This document shows positions 33,982 through 43,374 of a stretch of DNA of 64,000 nucleotides, in pieces. The position numbers and the translations under genes are program-made. The DNA lies in contig NZ_CP036537.1 in assembly GCF_021184025.1 (NCBI RefSeq), positions 5,361,001-5,425,000 of the forward strand, in the 5' to 3' direction. The first letter of the stretch is position 1, and every line of letters begins with the position of its first letter. Origin of the DNA: Rhodopseudomonas boonkerdii. GTDB lineage: Bacteria; Pseudomonadota; Alphaproteobacteria; Rhizobiales; Xanthobacteraceae. A model generated the notes under the pieces. The model did not search any database and was not told the DNA's origin. It saw nothing but the letters and a program-made list of their open reading frames with translations.

Positions 33982-34296
33982 ATGCCCGCGAAACGCCGCC
34001 ACGCCCATAGGGGCCGCCCGCGCAGGCAGGCTCCGCACACGCTTCCCGATGACCTTTACGACTATGACGACGATCCCGCACCGCGCATCAGTTCGCCGCG
34101 CGCCAGCTCGCCCGATGCCTTCGACGTGGAGAAGCTGCCCGTCATCGACGACTGGCCGGAAAAGGTGCCGATCACCGAGGCCGAGGTTCAGGTGTTCGAG
34201 CGATGGTTCGCCGATGTCTTCGACGAGATGTTCGGCCCGCTTCCAGCCGTACCCGGCTTGACAAAGTTATCCTCTGATGATAACGAAAAGCCATGA
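33982..34296 (+). CDS. Hypothetical protein, first gene of the integrase operon
   Basis: A 104-aa protein. A basic N-terminus rich in Arg/His/Pro is followed by an acidic part (DDLYDYDDDP) and an ordered C-terminal half with VPITEAEVQVFERWFADVFDEMFG. It is conserved in similar ICEs as far as I recall, without a known function. CGGAGGA precedes the ATG at good spacing. Its last codons carry an AT-rich dyad and its TGA overlaps the TumE-like ATG, so it is probably co-translated with the toxin-antitoxin pair. Confidence 0.6.
   Translation: MPAKRRHAHRGRPRRQAPHTLPDDLYDYDDDPAPRISSPRASSPDAFDVEKLPVIDDWPEKVPITEAEVQVFERWFADVFDEMFGPLPAVPGLTKLSSDDNEKP
34266..34284. promoter_or_regulatory. AT-rich dyad before the toxin-antitoxin genes
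   Basis: GTTATC and GATAAC arms with a 7-bp centre lie nine bases upstream of the TumE-like start, inside the end of the previous gene. A likely autoregulatory site for the HTH antitoxin. Confidence 0.4.
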
Positions 34297-34646
34297 GCGA
34301 GGATCGTGATCCGAGCCTTGACACGCTTCTCGACCTCGATGGCCAAGTGCTCGTCGTCGATCCCGCAGGCGGTCATTGGGTCAAGTTCATCGTAACCCGC
34401 GTTCCGGCATCGCCGGAGAAGCCGCACGGCCTCGATTATTCGCTCACGCTTCACGGGCCTTCGGGCGAACGGTTGGTCGGCTTCGACAACGCCCATCCGG
34501 TCGGCCGAGGCAGGCGCGGCGAGCCGCTGGACCATCGGCATCGCCACCAGACCGTGAAGCGTTACGCCTACGAGGACGCGGCCACGCTGCTGGCCGACTT
34601 CTGGCGGGCGGTGGATGCGGTGTTGAAGGAGCGAGGCGTGATATGA
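34293..34646 (+). CDS. TumE-like toxin (DUF6516)
   Basis: A 117-aa protein of the DUF6516/TumE family: an N-terminal strand region, then GLDYSLTLHGPSGERLVGFDNAH, DHRH and a C-terminal YEDAATLLADFWRAVDAVL. The family is the toxin part of two-gene modules with an HTH antitoxin; the target is not known to me. The ATG overlaps the stop of the previous gene and its TGA overlaps the antitoxin ATG. In an ICE, such a pair would prevent loss after excision. Confidence 0.7.
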   Translation: MSEDRDPSLDTLLDLDGQVLVVDPAGGHWVKFIVTRVPASPEKPHGLDYSLTLHGPSGERLVGFDNAHPVGRGRRGEPLDHRHRHQTVKRYAYEDAATLLADFWRAVDAVLKERGVI

Positions 34647-35041
34647 CGACACTGAAAGTCGGGATTGCCGACTACGAAGAAATGAAGGCCCGCACCATGC
34701 GGATTGCCAGGGGCGAGGAAAAGCCTTCGCCTGGCGATCCGAACGTGTGGTTTCCGTCGATGGAGTCCTTCGCGCAAATCCTTTCGATGGGAAACCGGGA
34801 GTTGCTGCGCGTCATCGACGAGCAAGCGCCGGGTTCGCTGGAGGAACTGGCCGAGATCACCGGCCGGGCGAAATCCAACCTGTCACGCACCCTGAAACGG
34901 ATGGCCAGCTACGGCTTGATCCGCATGGAGAAGGGCGACGGCCGCAAGCTCGCGCCCAAGGTGATCCACGACCGATTAGAACTAGACCTGCCGCTGACCG
35001 AGCGCGCGGGGCCGCGCAAGGCGGCAGGAGGCCGGCAATGA
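34643..35041 (+). CDS. HTH antitoxin (TumA-like, HVO_A0114 family)
   Basis: A 132-aa winged-HTH protein: an N-terminal part with FAQILSMGNRELLRVIDEQ, then the HTH SLEELAEITGRAKSNLSRTLKRM and wing YGLIRMEKGDGRKLAPKV. This matches the HVO_A0114-type putative DNA-binding proteins that pair with DUF6516. It follows the toxin by an ATGA overlap and overlaps the recombinase start in the same way, so antitoxin and recombinase levels are probably linked. Confidence 0.7.
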   Translation: MTTLKVGIADYEEMKARTMRIARGEEKPSPGDPNVWFPSMESFAQILSMGNRELLRVIDEQAPGSLEELAEITGRAKSNLSRTLKRMASYGLIRMEKGDGRKLAPKVIHDRLELDLPLTERAGPRKAAGGRQ

Positions 35042-37128
35042 ACGTCCATAGTCCCATCGTCCACAATCCAAACGTCGCGCTGCGCGCCGCCCTCTATCTG
35101 CGCGTCTCGACGACGCGGCAGGCCGAGCATGACGTGTCGATCCCCGACCAAAAGCGCCAGGGCGAGGCGTATTGCCAGGAACGCGGCTACCAGCTTGTCG
35201 AAACATTCGTGGAGCCGGGCAACAGCGCCACCAACGACCGCCGCCCGGAGTTCCAGCGGATGATAGAGGCTGCCACCGCGAAGCCGGCATCGTTCGATGT
35301 CGTCGTGGTTCACAGCTTCTCGCGCTTCTTCCGCGACGAATTTGAAATGGAATACTACTACCGGAAGCTGGCGAAGAATGGCGTCAAGCTCGTCTCCATC
35401 ACCCAGGAGCTTGGCGACGATCCGATCCACGACATGATGCGGCGGATCATGTCGCTATTCGACGAATACCAGTCGAAGGAGAATGCCAAGCACGTCCTGC
35501 GCGCCTTGAAGGAGAACGCCCGGCAAGGTTTCTGGAACGGCTCGCTGCCGCCCATCGGCTACCGCGTGGTCGCGGCCGAGCAGCGCGGCGCGAAGGTCAA
35601 GAAGAAGCTGGAAATCGACCCGCTGCACGCCGACACGATCCGGCTCATCTACCGGCTTGCGCTGGAGGGCGCAGGCTCGTCCGGCCAGATGGGCGTCAAG
35701 GCCATCGTCAAATATCTCAATGGCAAGGGCATCTTCACGCGCGACGGCGGGCGTTGGGGCATCGGGCAGGTTCACCGCATCCTGACCCGGCGCACCTACA
35801 TCGGCGAGCATCGGTTCAATCGCCGCTCCAAAAAGGGCGAGGTGAAGCCCGAAGACGAGGTTATCACCGTTCAGGTGCCGGCGCTGGTCGAACGCGAGAC
35901 GTTCGACACGGTGCAGCAGCTCTTGCAGGCCCGCAATCCCAAGGTCGAGTTGCCGGCGCGCGTCGTGATCGGGCCGACGCTGCTGACGGGCATCTGCTAT
36001 TGCGGCAATTGCGGTGGAGCCATGACCATCCGCACCGGCAAGGGCGGGCGCTATCGCTACTATGCGTGCTCGATCAAGGCGCGGCAGGGCGAAACCGGCT
36101 GCAAGGGCCGTGCGATCCCGATGGACAAGCTCGACCGCATGGTGGTCGGCCATATCGAGGAACGCTTGCTCGATCCCGACCGGCTGGAGGAATTGCTTGG
36201 CACCGTTCTCGGCCGTCGTGACGATCAGGCCGAGCGTCGCCGGCAGCACATCGCCGAACTGGAGCGGCGGGCGACCGAATCGGAATTGCGGCTCAAGCGC
36301 CTTTACGACGCCATCGAGGCGGGCGTCGCCGATCTTGACGACCCGGCGCTCAAGGAACGGATCGCCGGCCTCAAGGTCATCCGCGATCAGGCCAGGGCCG
36401 ACGCCGACAGGGCGCAAGCCTTGCTCGACAGCCCCGGCCACAGCGCCATCACCCCCGCCATGATTCGGGGATTTGCGCGCCGCGCCCGCGAGCGCATCCG
36501 GGGCACGGAGGGCGGCTATCGGCGGGATCATCTGCGCTCGCTGGCGCAGCGTGTCGAGGTCGCCGACGACGCAATCCGCATCATGGGATCGAAGACGGAG
36601 CTGCTAAGGACGCTTATTGCCGGCCAAGTGCGGGCATCGGCGGCGGTCGGCGTGCCCAGAAGGGTTCCGGGATGGCGGAGAGAGAGGGATTCGAACCCTC
36701 GAAACGGTTTCCCGTTTACACGCGTTCCAGGCGTGCGCCTTCAACCACTCGGCCACCTCCCCAGTGCGCCTCTCATGACGGCTGCACGGCCGATTTGCAA
36801 GAGACCCCCGCCAAGGATCGGTGATTTTTCGCAATTATATGGAAAACATGGGCATTTCCGTACTGCGCGGGTGTCCGCGCAGCAGATGAACCCTGTCGAC
36901 GGGCGTATCTCAGTGCAGGCGGGACGTCGCCGCCGTCGAGGCGACCGAATGAACCGGCCAGACCACGGGCGTTTCCCCCGGGATATTGTCGTTCTGCGCG
37001 GAATCGTTGAGCGCATGGGATTCGCGCAACGCATGCACGAAATCGCCGAACCACTCCTGAATCGTGCCGGCGCGCAGCTTCACCATCATGGCCTCCCAGC
37101 GCATCCGGCGCTCAAGCAACGGCATTGA
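35038..37128 (+). CDS. Large serine recombinase (ICE integrase), reading into tRNA and host DNA
   Basis: The frame codes for 696 aa. The resolvase domain has [11 protein letters not shown] with the catalytic Ser at about residue 24 and [18 protein letters not shown] recombinase domain follows ([20 protein letters not shown]), then a zinc-ribbon region ([10 protein letters not shown]...YYACS, about 318-362) and a coiled coil (about 390-480). From about residue 545 the frame is the antisense of tRNA-Ser (tail [13 protein letters not shown]) and then of otsA. The ICE-encoded part is therefore about 545 aa, and its stop comes from host DNA. The ATG overlaps the antitoxin stop. Confidence 0.9.
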   Translation: MNVHSPIVHNPNVALRAALYLRVSTTRQAEHDVSIPDQKRQGEAYCQERGYQLVETFVEPGNSATNDRRPEFQRMIEAATAKPASFDVVVVHSFSRFFRDEFEMEYYYRKLAKNGVKLVSITQELGDDPIHDMMRRIMSLFDEYQSKENAKHVLRALKENARQGFWNGSLPPIGYRVVAAEQRGAKVKKKLEIDPLHADTIRLIYRLALEGAGSSGQMGVKAIVKYLNGKGIFTRDGGRWGIGQVHRILTRRTYIGEHRFNRRSKKGEVKPEDEVITVQVPALVERETFDTVQQLLQARNPKVELPARVVIGPTLLTGICYCGNCGGAMTIRTGKGGRYRYYACSIKARQGETGCKGRAIPMDKLDRMVVGHIEERLLDPDRLEELLGTVLGRRDDQAERRRQHIAELERRATESELRLKRLYDAIEAGVADLDDPALKERIAGLKVIRDQARADADRAQALLDSPGHSAITPAMIRGFARRARERIRGTEGGYRRDHLRSLAQRVEVADDAIRIMGSKTELLRTLIAGQVRASAAVGVPRRVPGWRRERDSNPRNGFPFTRVPGVRLQPLGHLPSAPLMTAARPICKRPPPRIGDFSQLYGKHGHFRTARVSAQQMNPVDGRISVQAGRRRRRGDRMNRPDHGRFPRDIVVLRGIVERMGFAQRMHEIAEPLLNRAGAQLHHHGLPAHPALKQRH
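36673..36762 (-). tRNA. tRNA-Ser (GGA), ICE attachment site
   Basis: Read on the minus strand it starts GGGGAGGTGGCCGAG, has anticodon loop CTGGAAC (GGA), a long variable arm (AAACGG-GAAA-CCGTTT) and a T arm GAGGG-TTCGAAT-CCCTC, and ends TCTCTCC-G-CCA with encoded CCA. Length is 90 nt. The 3' end faces the ICE. The acceptor stem contains G3-U70 and G7-U66 wobbles, perhaps because the 3' strand was replaced on integration. Confidence 0.95.
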
Positions 37129-38385
37129 GACTGCGGTCGCGATAGCGCGCGCCATGCCATCGATATCGTGCGGATTCACCAGCAAGGCCGTGTCGAGCTC
37201 ATTCGCCGCCCCGGCGAACTTCGACAGCACAAGAACGCCCGGATCCACCGGGTTCTGGGCAGCGACATACTCCTTCGCCACCAGATTCATGCCGTCATGC
37301 AGCGGCGTCACCACGCCGACATGCGCGGCACGGTAGAGACCGGCGAGAACGGTCTGGCTGAAGCCCTTGTTGAGATAACGGATCGGCGTCCAGTCCACCT
37401 CGCCGTGGTGGCCGTTGACGTCGCTGACCAGCTTGGCAAGCTGATTCTGCAGATCGCCATAAGCTTCGATATTGCCGCGCGACAATGTCGCAATCTGCAG
37501 CAGCGAGACCGAACGCTTGAGCTGCGGTTGCAACGTCAGCATCCGATCGAACGCCTCGATGCGGTTGATCAAGCCTTTCGAGTAATCGACACGATCGACG
37601 CCGATGGCGAGCTTCTCGCCGTTCAGGCTGCGGCGCAAACGCGACACGTCGGGATGAGACGACGACTTCGCAGCGAAAGCGGCGAACTTGGCCGGATCGA
37701 TGCCGATCGGGAATACGGCGCAGCGCGATGCGCCGTAACGTGACTGCACCGTGCCGGCGGAAACGACAAGACCGAGATCGCTCTCCGCATAGGACAGGAA
37801 ATTGTCGCAATCGGAGTCGGTCTGGAAGCCGATCAGATCATAAGCGAGCATCGCCTCGACCAGCTCGCGATGATGCGGCACGCCGCTGAAGACATCGCGA
37901 GTCGGCCACGGCGTATGCAGGAAGAAGCCGATTGGATGCGTTACGCCGAGCTCGCGCAACTCTGCGCCGAGTGCGAGGAAATGATAATCCTGAATCCAGA
38001 ACGCCGTATCCGGCTTGCGGAACTTGAGCAGCGCGCGCGCAACGAACGAATTTACTTCGCGATAGGATTGATAGTGATCGAGCGACGTGCGGATCAGATC
38101 GGTGCGGGAATGCAGCGCGGGCCACAGCGCCGAATTGGCGAAGCCTTCATAATAGCCGGCATAATGTGCAGCCGGCAGATCGAGCATCGCCAGCGCGCCC
38201 GCGCCGAGTGCTTCAATTTCAGCGAACGGTTCTTTCTGCGCGCCCTCGCGCAAACGACCGGAGGAACCAACCCAAATCGCGCCCGACTTCTCCACCACGG
38301 GCAGCAATGCTGCTGCCAATCCTCCCGTCATCGGTTCGTTGGCCGAAGCGCGAGAGACACGATTTGAGACGACGACGAGATTCAC
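36910..38385 (-). CDS. otsA: Trehalose-6-phosphate synthase
   Basis: A 491-aa GT20 glycosyltransferase (UDP-glucose + glucose-6-phosphate to trehalose-6-phosphate). It begins MNLVVVSNRVS, with TGGLAAAL for substrate binding, FWIQDYHFLALG and IGVDRVDYSKGLINR. Length is normal. It is the last gene of an MFS-otsB-otsA unit transcribed leftward, ending about 150 bp from tRNA-Ser. The product is an osmo- and desiccation protectant. Confidence 0.95.
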   Translation of the reverse strand: MNLVVVSNRVSRASANEPMTGGLAAALLPVVEKSGAIWVGSSGRLREGAQKEPFAEIEALGAGALAMLDLPAAHYAGYYEGFANSALWPALHSRTDLIRTSLDHYQSYREVNSFVARALLKFRKPDTAFWIQDYHFLALGAELRELGVTHPIGFFLHTPWPTRDVFSGVPHHRELVEAMLAYDLIGFQTDSDCDNFLSYAESDLGLVVSAGTVQSRYGASRCAVFPIGIDPAKFAAFAAKSSSHPDVSRLRRSLNGEKLAIGVDRVDYSKGLINRIEAFDRMLTLQPQLKRSVSLLQIATLSRGNIEAYGDLQNQLAKLVSDVNGHHGEVDWTPIRYLNKGFSQTVLAGLYRAAHVGVVTPLHDGMNLVAKEYVAAQNPVDPGVLVLSKFAGAANELDTALLVNPHDIDGMARAIATAVSMPLLERRMRWEAMMVKLRAGTIQEWFGDFVHALRESHALNDSAQNDNIPGETPVVWPVHSVASTAATSRLH

Positions 38386-38554
38386 AAGATTCCCTCCTGA
38401 TGGCTAGCCCAAGCCTATGATAAACGTTCGTTCATCAATATGGTTCCTGGCCGCCATTCGACCCGAATAACACCAAATTCGGGCAAGCACCGGTGGAACC
38501 CGGCTTATTCAAGATGCTCTGTCGCTACATAACGACGCGGCCGCGCGATGCAGA

Positions 38555-39379
38555 TTATGCGATCTTCGCATCGTCGATGAGAAGTCGTCCGAGCCATGCA
38601 CGCACATCGCGAGGTTCTGCGAAGTGGCCCGCAACGCCTTGCGCATGGCGGCCTACAGAGAAGGCAAGGCCGTTCATGCCAGGCATGATGGCGAACACAC
38701 TTTCATCGGTGACATCGTCGCCAATGAAGATGGGACGCCGGCCCTTGAACGGCTCATGCGTCATCAGTTCGATCACTCCGGTTGCCTTGGTGAATCCGGA
38801 ATGCTTGATCTCGCAGACGAACTTGCCGGGCAGGATTTCCATCGGCGCATTCGGCAGATCGGCGCGAATCGCAGAGACCGCGTCATAAATCGCCTTCTCT
38901 GCATGCGGTGCAAGGCGATAATGCAGCGCAAGCGAATAGCCCTTGTCTTCAAGCAGAATGCCGGGGCTGAGCTTGGCGATGGCAGCGAGACGGCGCTTCA
39001 ATTCCTTGTCCATCGGCGGCGCATGCGCGGCGACGGATTCGACATCGCGCGCGAGTCGCATCTCGGCACCATGGCCGCCGACCGCAGGAAATTGCTGGGG
39101 TGCAAAGATCAAATCGATATCGTTGATCGAGCGTCCGGACACCAGCGCAAGCGCACCGTTCGTACGCTGCAGCAGCTTGCCCATATGCGTGGCGAGATCC
39201 GGCGGCACCCAGACTTCGCGCGGGGTTGGTGCCATATCGAGCAACGTTCCGTCGATATCCAGCAGCAGCGCGCACTCGCTGAGGTGCGGCAGCTTGACAT
39301 TCACATGATCGAAGATCGCCGATGCTGCGGGTGGCGCGTCGTCCATGGCAATTTCGATGATGTTCTGCGGTGAGGTCAT
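38555..39379 (-). CDS. otsB: Trehalose-6-phosphate phosphatase
   Basis: A 274-aa HAD phosphatase: motif I LLLDIDGTLLD at about 43-53, LVSGRSINDID for motif II, GKFVCEIKHSGFTKATG and motif IV FIGDDVTDESVF. It converts trehalose-6-phosphate to trehalose. The start is the Met at 39379, four bases after the MFS stop. otsA follows after 169 bp. Confidence 0.95.
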   Translation of the reverse strand: MTSPQNIIEIAMDDAPPAASAIFDHVNVKLPHLSECALLLDIDGTLLDMAPTPREVWVPPDLATHMGKLLQRTNGALALVSGRSINDIDLIFAPQQFPAVGGHGAEMRLARDVESVAAHAPPMDKELKRRLAAIAKLSPGILLEDKGYSLALHYRLAPHAEKAIYDAVSAIRADLPNAPMEILPGKFVCEIKHSGFTKATGVIELMTHEPFKGRRPIFIGDDVTDESVFAIMPGMNGLAFSVGRHAQGVAGHFAEPRDVRAWLGRLLIDDAKIA

Positions 39380-39383
39380 AATG

Positions 39384-40877
39384 TCACTCCGTCGCGGCCA
39401 GCGGCCGTGCAACTGATTCAAGCGGCTTGCGTTCCGCAGCGATGGCATGGCGCCAGCCGACGACCGCCGCGACGATCATCAGGACTGCGCCAAGAAGATA
39501 ACCCGCGAACACGCTGCCACGCGAGCCGGTATCGATGAGCACACCGAACAGCGCCGGACCGGCGATGCCGCCGATGCCGGTGCCGATGGCGTAGAACAAC
39601 GCGATCGCCAGCGCACGGACCTCGATAGGAAAGGTCTCGCTGACAGTCAGATACGCGGCGCTGGCGGCGGGCGAAGCAAAAAAGAAGATCACCATCCACG
39701 CAATGGTCTGTGTTTGCGCGCTCATGGCGCCAATAGAAAACAGATAGCCGGAAATGGCGAGCAGAATGCCCGACATGCCATAAGTGAAGGCGATCATCGC
39801 GCGGCGGCCGACGGTATCGAACAGCCGCCCAAGCAGCAGCGGTCCAAGAAAGTTACCCGCGGCGAAGGGCAGAAGATACCAGCCGACATGGCTGGGCGAG
39901 ATGCCGTAGAAATCCGTCAGGATCAGCGCATAGGTAAAGAAAATCGCATTATAGAAGAATGCCTGCGCCGCCATCAGCACCAGACCGACCAACGAGCGCT
40001 GGCGATAGGACAGGAGCAGCGTTTTTGCCACCTCCGTCAACGGCGTATGATCGCGCTGCGTCAACCTAATCCTGGGCAGCGAGGCGATCACCGCGGGCGA
40101 GACCTTCTGATGCGCGGAGGCTTCGATCGACCGCACGATGTCTTTGGCGCGCTCCGGTTGGCCATGGATCATCAGCCAGCGCGGGCTTTCCGGAATCCAC
40201 ATGCGCATGAACAACACCACGAGACCGATGGCCGCGCCGGTGAAATAGGCGATGCGCCAGCCATAAGTCTGCGACACCACGGCGGGATCGAGCAGCACGA
40301 TCGCACAAACGGCGCCCATGGCGGCGCCGAGCCAGAAGCTCCCATTGATGACCAGATCGGTCCAGCCGCGATAGCGCGCCGGCACCAGTTCCTGAATGGT
40401 TGAATTGATCGCCGTATATTCACCGCCGATGCCCGCACCTGTGAGGAAGCGAAACAGCGCGTAACTCGCGAGATTCCACGAGAAGGCGGTGGCGGCAGCC
40501 GCGGAGAGATAGAGCGCGAGGGTGATGAAAAACAGTTTCTTCCGGCCGATGCGGTCGGTCAACCAGCCGAAGCCGAGCGCGCCGATCACGGCGCCGGCGA
40601 GATAGGCACTGCTGGCAACGCCAATATCGAGATTGCTGAATTTGAGAACCGGATCGTCCTTGAGCGCCCCGGATAAGGCGCCGGCCAGCGTGACTTCGAG
40701 GCCGTCGAGAATCCACGTGATGCCAAGCGCAAGAACAACCCGGGTGTGAAATCCGCTCCAGTGCAGATTGTCGAGGCGCGCTGGAATGTCCGTCTCGATC
40801 ACCCGCGCCCCCTGCGCGGGCAAGCCGTCAGGTGCGGTTACAGTTGCGCCGCTCATATCGCGTGGTCCGGCAGGCAT
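39384..40877 (-). CDS. MFS transporter in the trehalose operon
   Basis: A 12-TM carrier of about 497 aa from the chosen start. It has the sugar-porter-like motif WLTDRIGRKK, an FLTGAGIGGEYTAINSTIQE segment and RMWIPESPRW at the end of TM6; PESPRW is a sugar-porter hallmark. The substrate is unknown; operon position suggests a sugar or compatible solute. The frame stays open to 41,105, but upstream sequence looks non-coding; Met 40877 or 40856 is likely. Confidence 0.8.
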   Translation of the reverse strand: MPAGPRDMSGATVTAPDGLPAQGARVIETDIPARLDNLHWSGFHTRVVLALGITWILDGLEVTLAGALSGALKDDPVLKFSNLDIGVASSAYLAGAVIGALGFGWLTDRIGRKKLFFITLALYLSAAAATAFSWNLASYALFRFLTGAGIGGEYTAINSTIQELVPARYRGWTDLVINGSFWLGAAMGAVCAIVLLDPAVVSQTYGWRIAYFTGAAIGLVVLFMRMWIPESPRWLMIHGQPERAKDIVRSIEASAHQKVSPAVIASLPRIRLTQRDHTPLTEVAKTLLLSYRQRSLVGLVLMAAQAFFYNAIFFTYALILTDFYGISPSHVGWYLLPFAAGNFLGPLLLGRLFDTVGRRAMIAFTYGMSGILLAISGYLFSIGAMSAQTQTIAWMVIFFFASPAASAAYLTVSETFPIEVRALAIALFYAIGTGIGGIAGPALFGVLIDTGSRGSVFAGYLLGAVLMIVAAVVGWRHAIAAERKPLESVARPLAATE

Positions 40878-41120
40878 GGGCAACCGCCTCCCCGGCTTCC
40901 GCAGCAAGGCGACGGGCGGACAGGCCCAAAACAAGAGCCACCAAATGCCCGCCGGCACAGGGTGCTCCGGTTGTCGCGCGTCATATCCACGGCCGACTAA
41001 CAAGAAAACACGCACGAAGGTTCCGCCGGTCTGGCGGGACGTCGCTTGCGCTCCGCGACCGCACGTCAAACTGCCAGCAACCCGGGTCGTGCTTGACAGG
41101 GGCAACTTCGCCTGCCTTAT

Positions 41121-41135
41121 TGCGATTAGTTCGCA
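41121..41135. promoter_or_regulatory. Fur-like dyad upstream of the TonB-dependent receptor
   Basis: TGCGA-TTAGT-TCGCA, followed by overlapping TTCGCATTAGCATTTGCA, lies about 30 bp before the receptor start. It resembles Fur/Mur-type operators of alphaproteobacteria; the metal is not determined. Confidence 0.45.
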
Positions 41136-41165
41136 TTAGCATTTGCAGGTAGAGTTGGGGGCGAC

Positions 41166-43247
41166 GTGGGTTTGAATTTGAGGAATTGGTCATCGGCGGC
41201 GGCGCTTTCGGGAGCTACCTGCATCCTTGGGGCGAGTATCGGCAGCACCCTCGCGCAAGAGGCGCTGTCGGAGATTGTCGTCACGGCCGAGCGCGAGAAG
41301 AAGGAGGCCGACGCCTTTCAATCCACGTCGCAATTCTCCGGCGATATGCTGCAACGCGCCGCCTCGTCCTCGCTGGCCGATCTGCTGGCGACCCAGCCCG
41401 GAATCGCAGCTTCGACCTTCGCCCCGGGGGCGAGCCGGCCGAATATTCGCGGCCTCGACGATTATCGCGTACGCATCCAAGAAAACGGCGTCGGCAGCCA
41501 GGACGTTTCCGATTTCAGTCAGGACCATCAGGTGCCGGTAGACCCGCTCACCGCCGACAAAGTGGAGGTGATCCGCGGCCCCGCAACGCTCCGCTACGGC
41601 AACCAGGCCATTGGCGGCGTGGTGAATGCGGTCAACAATCGCATTCCGGAAGCGCTGGTGCCAGGTGGCTTCGCAGCCAAGATCAAGAGCGGCGGTTCAT
41701 CCGTGGACAGCAGTGCCGATGGCGCTGCGAGCCTGGACGCGAGCGGCAACAATGTCGCCATCCACGTGGATGCATTCGCCCGTCGCGCCGGCGACTATCG
41801 CATTCCCGGCGGCGGCGTGCAGGCCAATACGCGCCAGCAATCGGAAGGGCAGGCGATCGGCGGCTCCTATATTTTCGACGGCGGCTATATCGGCACTGCC
41901 ATCCAGCACATCACCAGCCTCTATCACATCCCGGGTGTTGCCGAATCCGAAAGCCGCACGCGGATCAGTCTCGAACAGACCAAGTGGACGACAAAAGGCG
42001 AATGGCGTGCGCCGAACGACAAGATCGATGCAATCCGTTTCGCCGTGGGTGTCAGCAACTACAAGCACAAGGAACTCGGTATCGGCGACGATGGTGTCGA
42101 TGGCCTGCAAAACACCATCACCAACAAGGAGATCGAAGGCCGCTTCGAACTTGACCATGCGGCAGTATCGACACCGCTCGGTGCGCTCACCGGCAGCTGG
42201 GGCATTCAAGCCAGCAATCGCAAGCTCGGCACTGCCGGCCTACTCGGCGGCCTGCTGGCGCCGACCGATACGGATGCCGTCGGCGGCTTCGCCTTCGAGC
42301 AACTGCAGCTCTCCGACACGCTGAAACTGCAGGCCGCAGGCCGCGTCGAAGCACTATCCGTGTCCGGTACAGCCGCGACTTTCCCCGCCAACTTCCTGCC
42401 ACCGCCGGATACGTTCACCGAAACCGCACTGACGCGACACTTCACACCGATGAGCTTCAGCTTCGGCCTGCTTCAGTCGTTGCCATGGGACATGGTGGTG
42501 TCGGTCAATGCCAGCCGCACCCAACGCGCGCCGGCTGCACCCGAACTGTTTTCGCGCGGCTCGGACGGCGCCTCGGGTACTTTTGTGATTGGCAATCCAG
42601 ATTTGAAAATCGAGACCGCGGAATCAGTCGAACTCGGCCTGAAGCGCACCACCGGTCAGTTCCGTTTTGAGGCCAGCATTTACTACACGCGCTATCTCGA
42701 TTTTATTTACAAGCAGCTCACCGGCAATTTCTGTACTGACGTCTTCGCCAGCTGCGGAGAAACAGGTCCCTTGATGCAGGTCGCCTACGGCCAGCGCGAT
42801 GCGAATTTCCGCGGTGCCGAGTTGCTGGCGCAGCTCGATGTGGCTCCCGTCCATGACGGTATGCTCGGCCTCGATGGACAGTTCGACGTGGTGCGCGCCA
42901 CTTTTGCCGATGGCAGCAATGTGCCGCGCATCGCACCAATGCGTGTCGGTGGCGGCATCTGGTGGCGCAGCGCGGCATGGTATGCCCGGCTCGGCCTGTT
43001 GCATGCCTTCACGCAGGACGACATCGCAGCATATGAAACGCCGACCAACGGCTACAATCTGCTGAAAGCGGAAGTGAGCTACACGCACACCTTCACCAAA
43101 ATCGATGGCGGGTTGCGCGACATCACGTTCGGCGTGGTCGGCGACAACCTGCTCGACGAGCGCATCCGCAACCACATTTCATTCAAGAAAGCCGAGGTGT
43201 TGCAGCCCGGCCTTGGCGTCCGGTTGTTCACGACCCTGCGATTTTAG
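41166..43247 (+). CDS. TonB-dependent receptor, ZnuD-like
   Basis: A 693-aa outer-membrane receptor. A signal peptide (to about ALAQ, residue 31) is followed by the TonB box EIVVTAER and a plug with SRPNIRGLDDYRVRIQENG, VEVIRGPATLRYGNQAIGG. The wording of the plug resembles ZnuD-type metal receptors. The barrel ends with an aromatic residue (LRF), as expected for BAM targeting. It starts at GTG. exbB, exbD and tonB follow in the same direction, so this is a dedicated uptake unit. Zinc, another metal or a chelate is possible. Confidence 0.85.
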   Translation: MGLNLRNWSSAAALSGATCILGASIGSTLAQEALSEIVVTAEREKKEADAFQSTSQFSGDMLQRAASSSLADLLATQPGIAASTFAPGASRPNIRGLDDYRVRIQENGVGSQDVSDFSQDHQVPVDPLTADKVEVIRGPATLRYGNQAIGGVVNAVNNRIPEALVPGGFAAKIKSGGSSVDSSADGAASLDASGNNVAIHVDAFARRAGDYRIPGGGVQANTRQQSEGQAIGGSYIFDGGYIGTAIQHITSLYHIPGVAESESRTRISLEQTKWTTKGEWRAPNDKIDAIRFAVGVSNYKHKELGIGDDGVDGLQNTITNKEIEGRFELDHAAVSTPLGALTGSWGIQASNRKLGTAGLLGGLLAPTDTDAVGGFAFEQLQLSDTLKLQAAGRVEALSVSGTAATFPANFLPPPDTFTETALTRHFTPMSFSFGLLQSLPWDMVVSVNASRTQRAPAAPELFSRGSDGASGTFVIGNPDLKIETAESVELGLKRTTGQFRFEASIYYTRYLDFIYKQLTGNFCTDVFASCGETGPLMQVAYGQRDANFRGAELLAQLDVAPVHDGMLGLDGQFDVVRATFADGSNVPRIAPMRVGGGIWWRSAAWYARLGLLHAFTQDDIAAYETPTNGYNLLKAEVSYTHTFTKIDGGLRDITFGVVGDNLLDERIRNHISFKKAEVLQPGLGVRLFTTLRF

Positions 43248-43374
43248 CCGTCATGACCTTGGAATCGCTCCAGTTTCGCTCTGAACATGTCGCCGCGGTG
43301 GCGACATCCCCGGTGCCGGACGATATGGTCCGGCCCGCTCCGCCATTCACCACGACCAACGGAATGCAGCCTCG

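Larger units (their letters stand above)
1..36690. mobile_element. Right part of an integrative and conjugative element (left end outside window)
   Basis: A contiguous block holds an excisionase-like HTH gene, plasmid-type repA, relaxase, coupling protein, a full trb mating-pair set and a large serine recombinase, with cargo at the left and in the middle. The right border is taken at the 3' end of tRNA-Ser(GGA), because the recombinase gene runs directly into it and ordinary chromosomal genes follow. The exact crossover base cannot be read without the other att site. No second copy of the tRNA 3' end was seen at lower coordinates, so the left end is probably off the window. Gene order matches the RepA-DUF2840-TraF-DUF736-relaxase-TraG-Trb ICEs common in Rhizobiales. 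Confidence 0.85.

Noticed and set aside
1-36690. Left attachment site inside the window
   Set aside because: No second copy of the tRNA-Ser 3' end (TTCGAATCCCTCTCTC or its complement) was seen left of 36,673.
39447-40403. 318-codon frame antisense to the MFS gene
   Set aside because: The product is a charged, repetitive Arg/His/Gln/Asp-rich sequence typical of a shadow frame.
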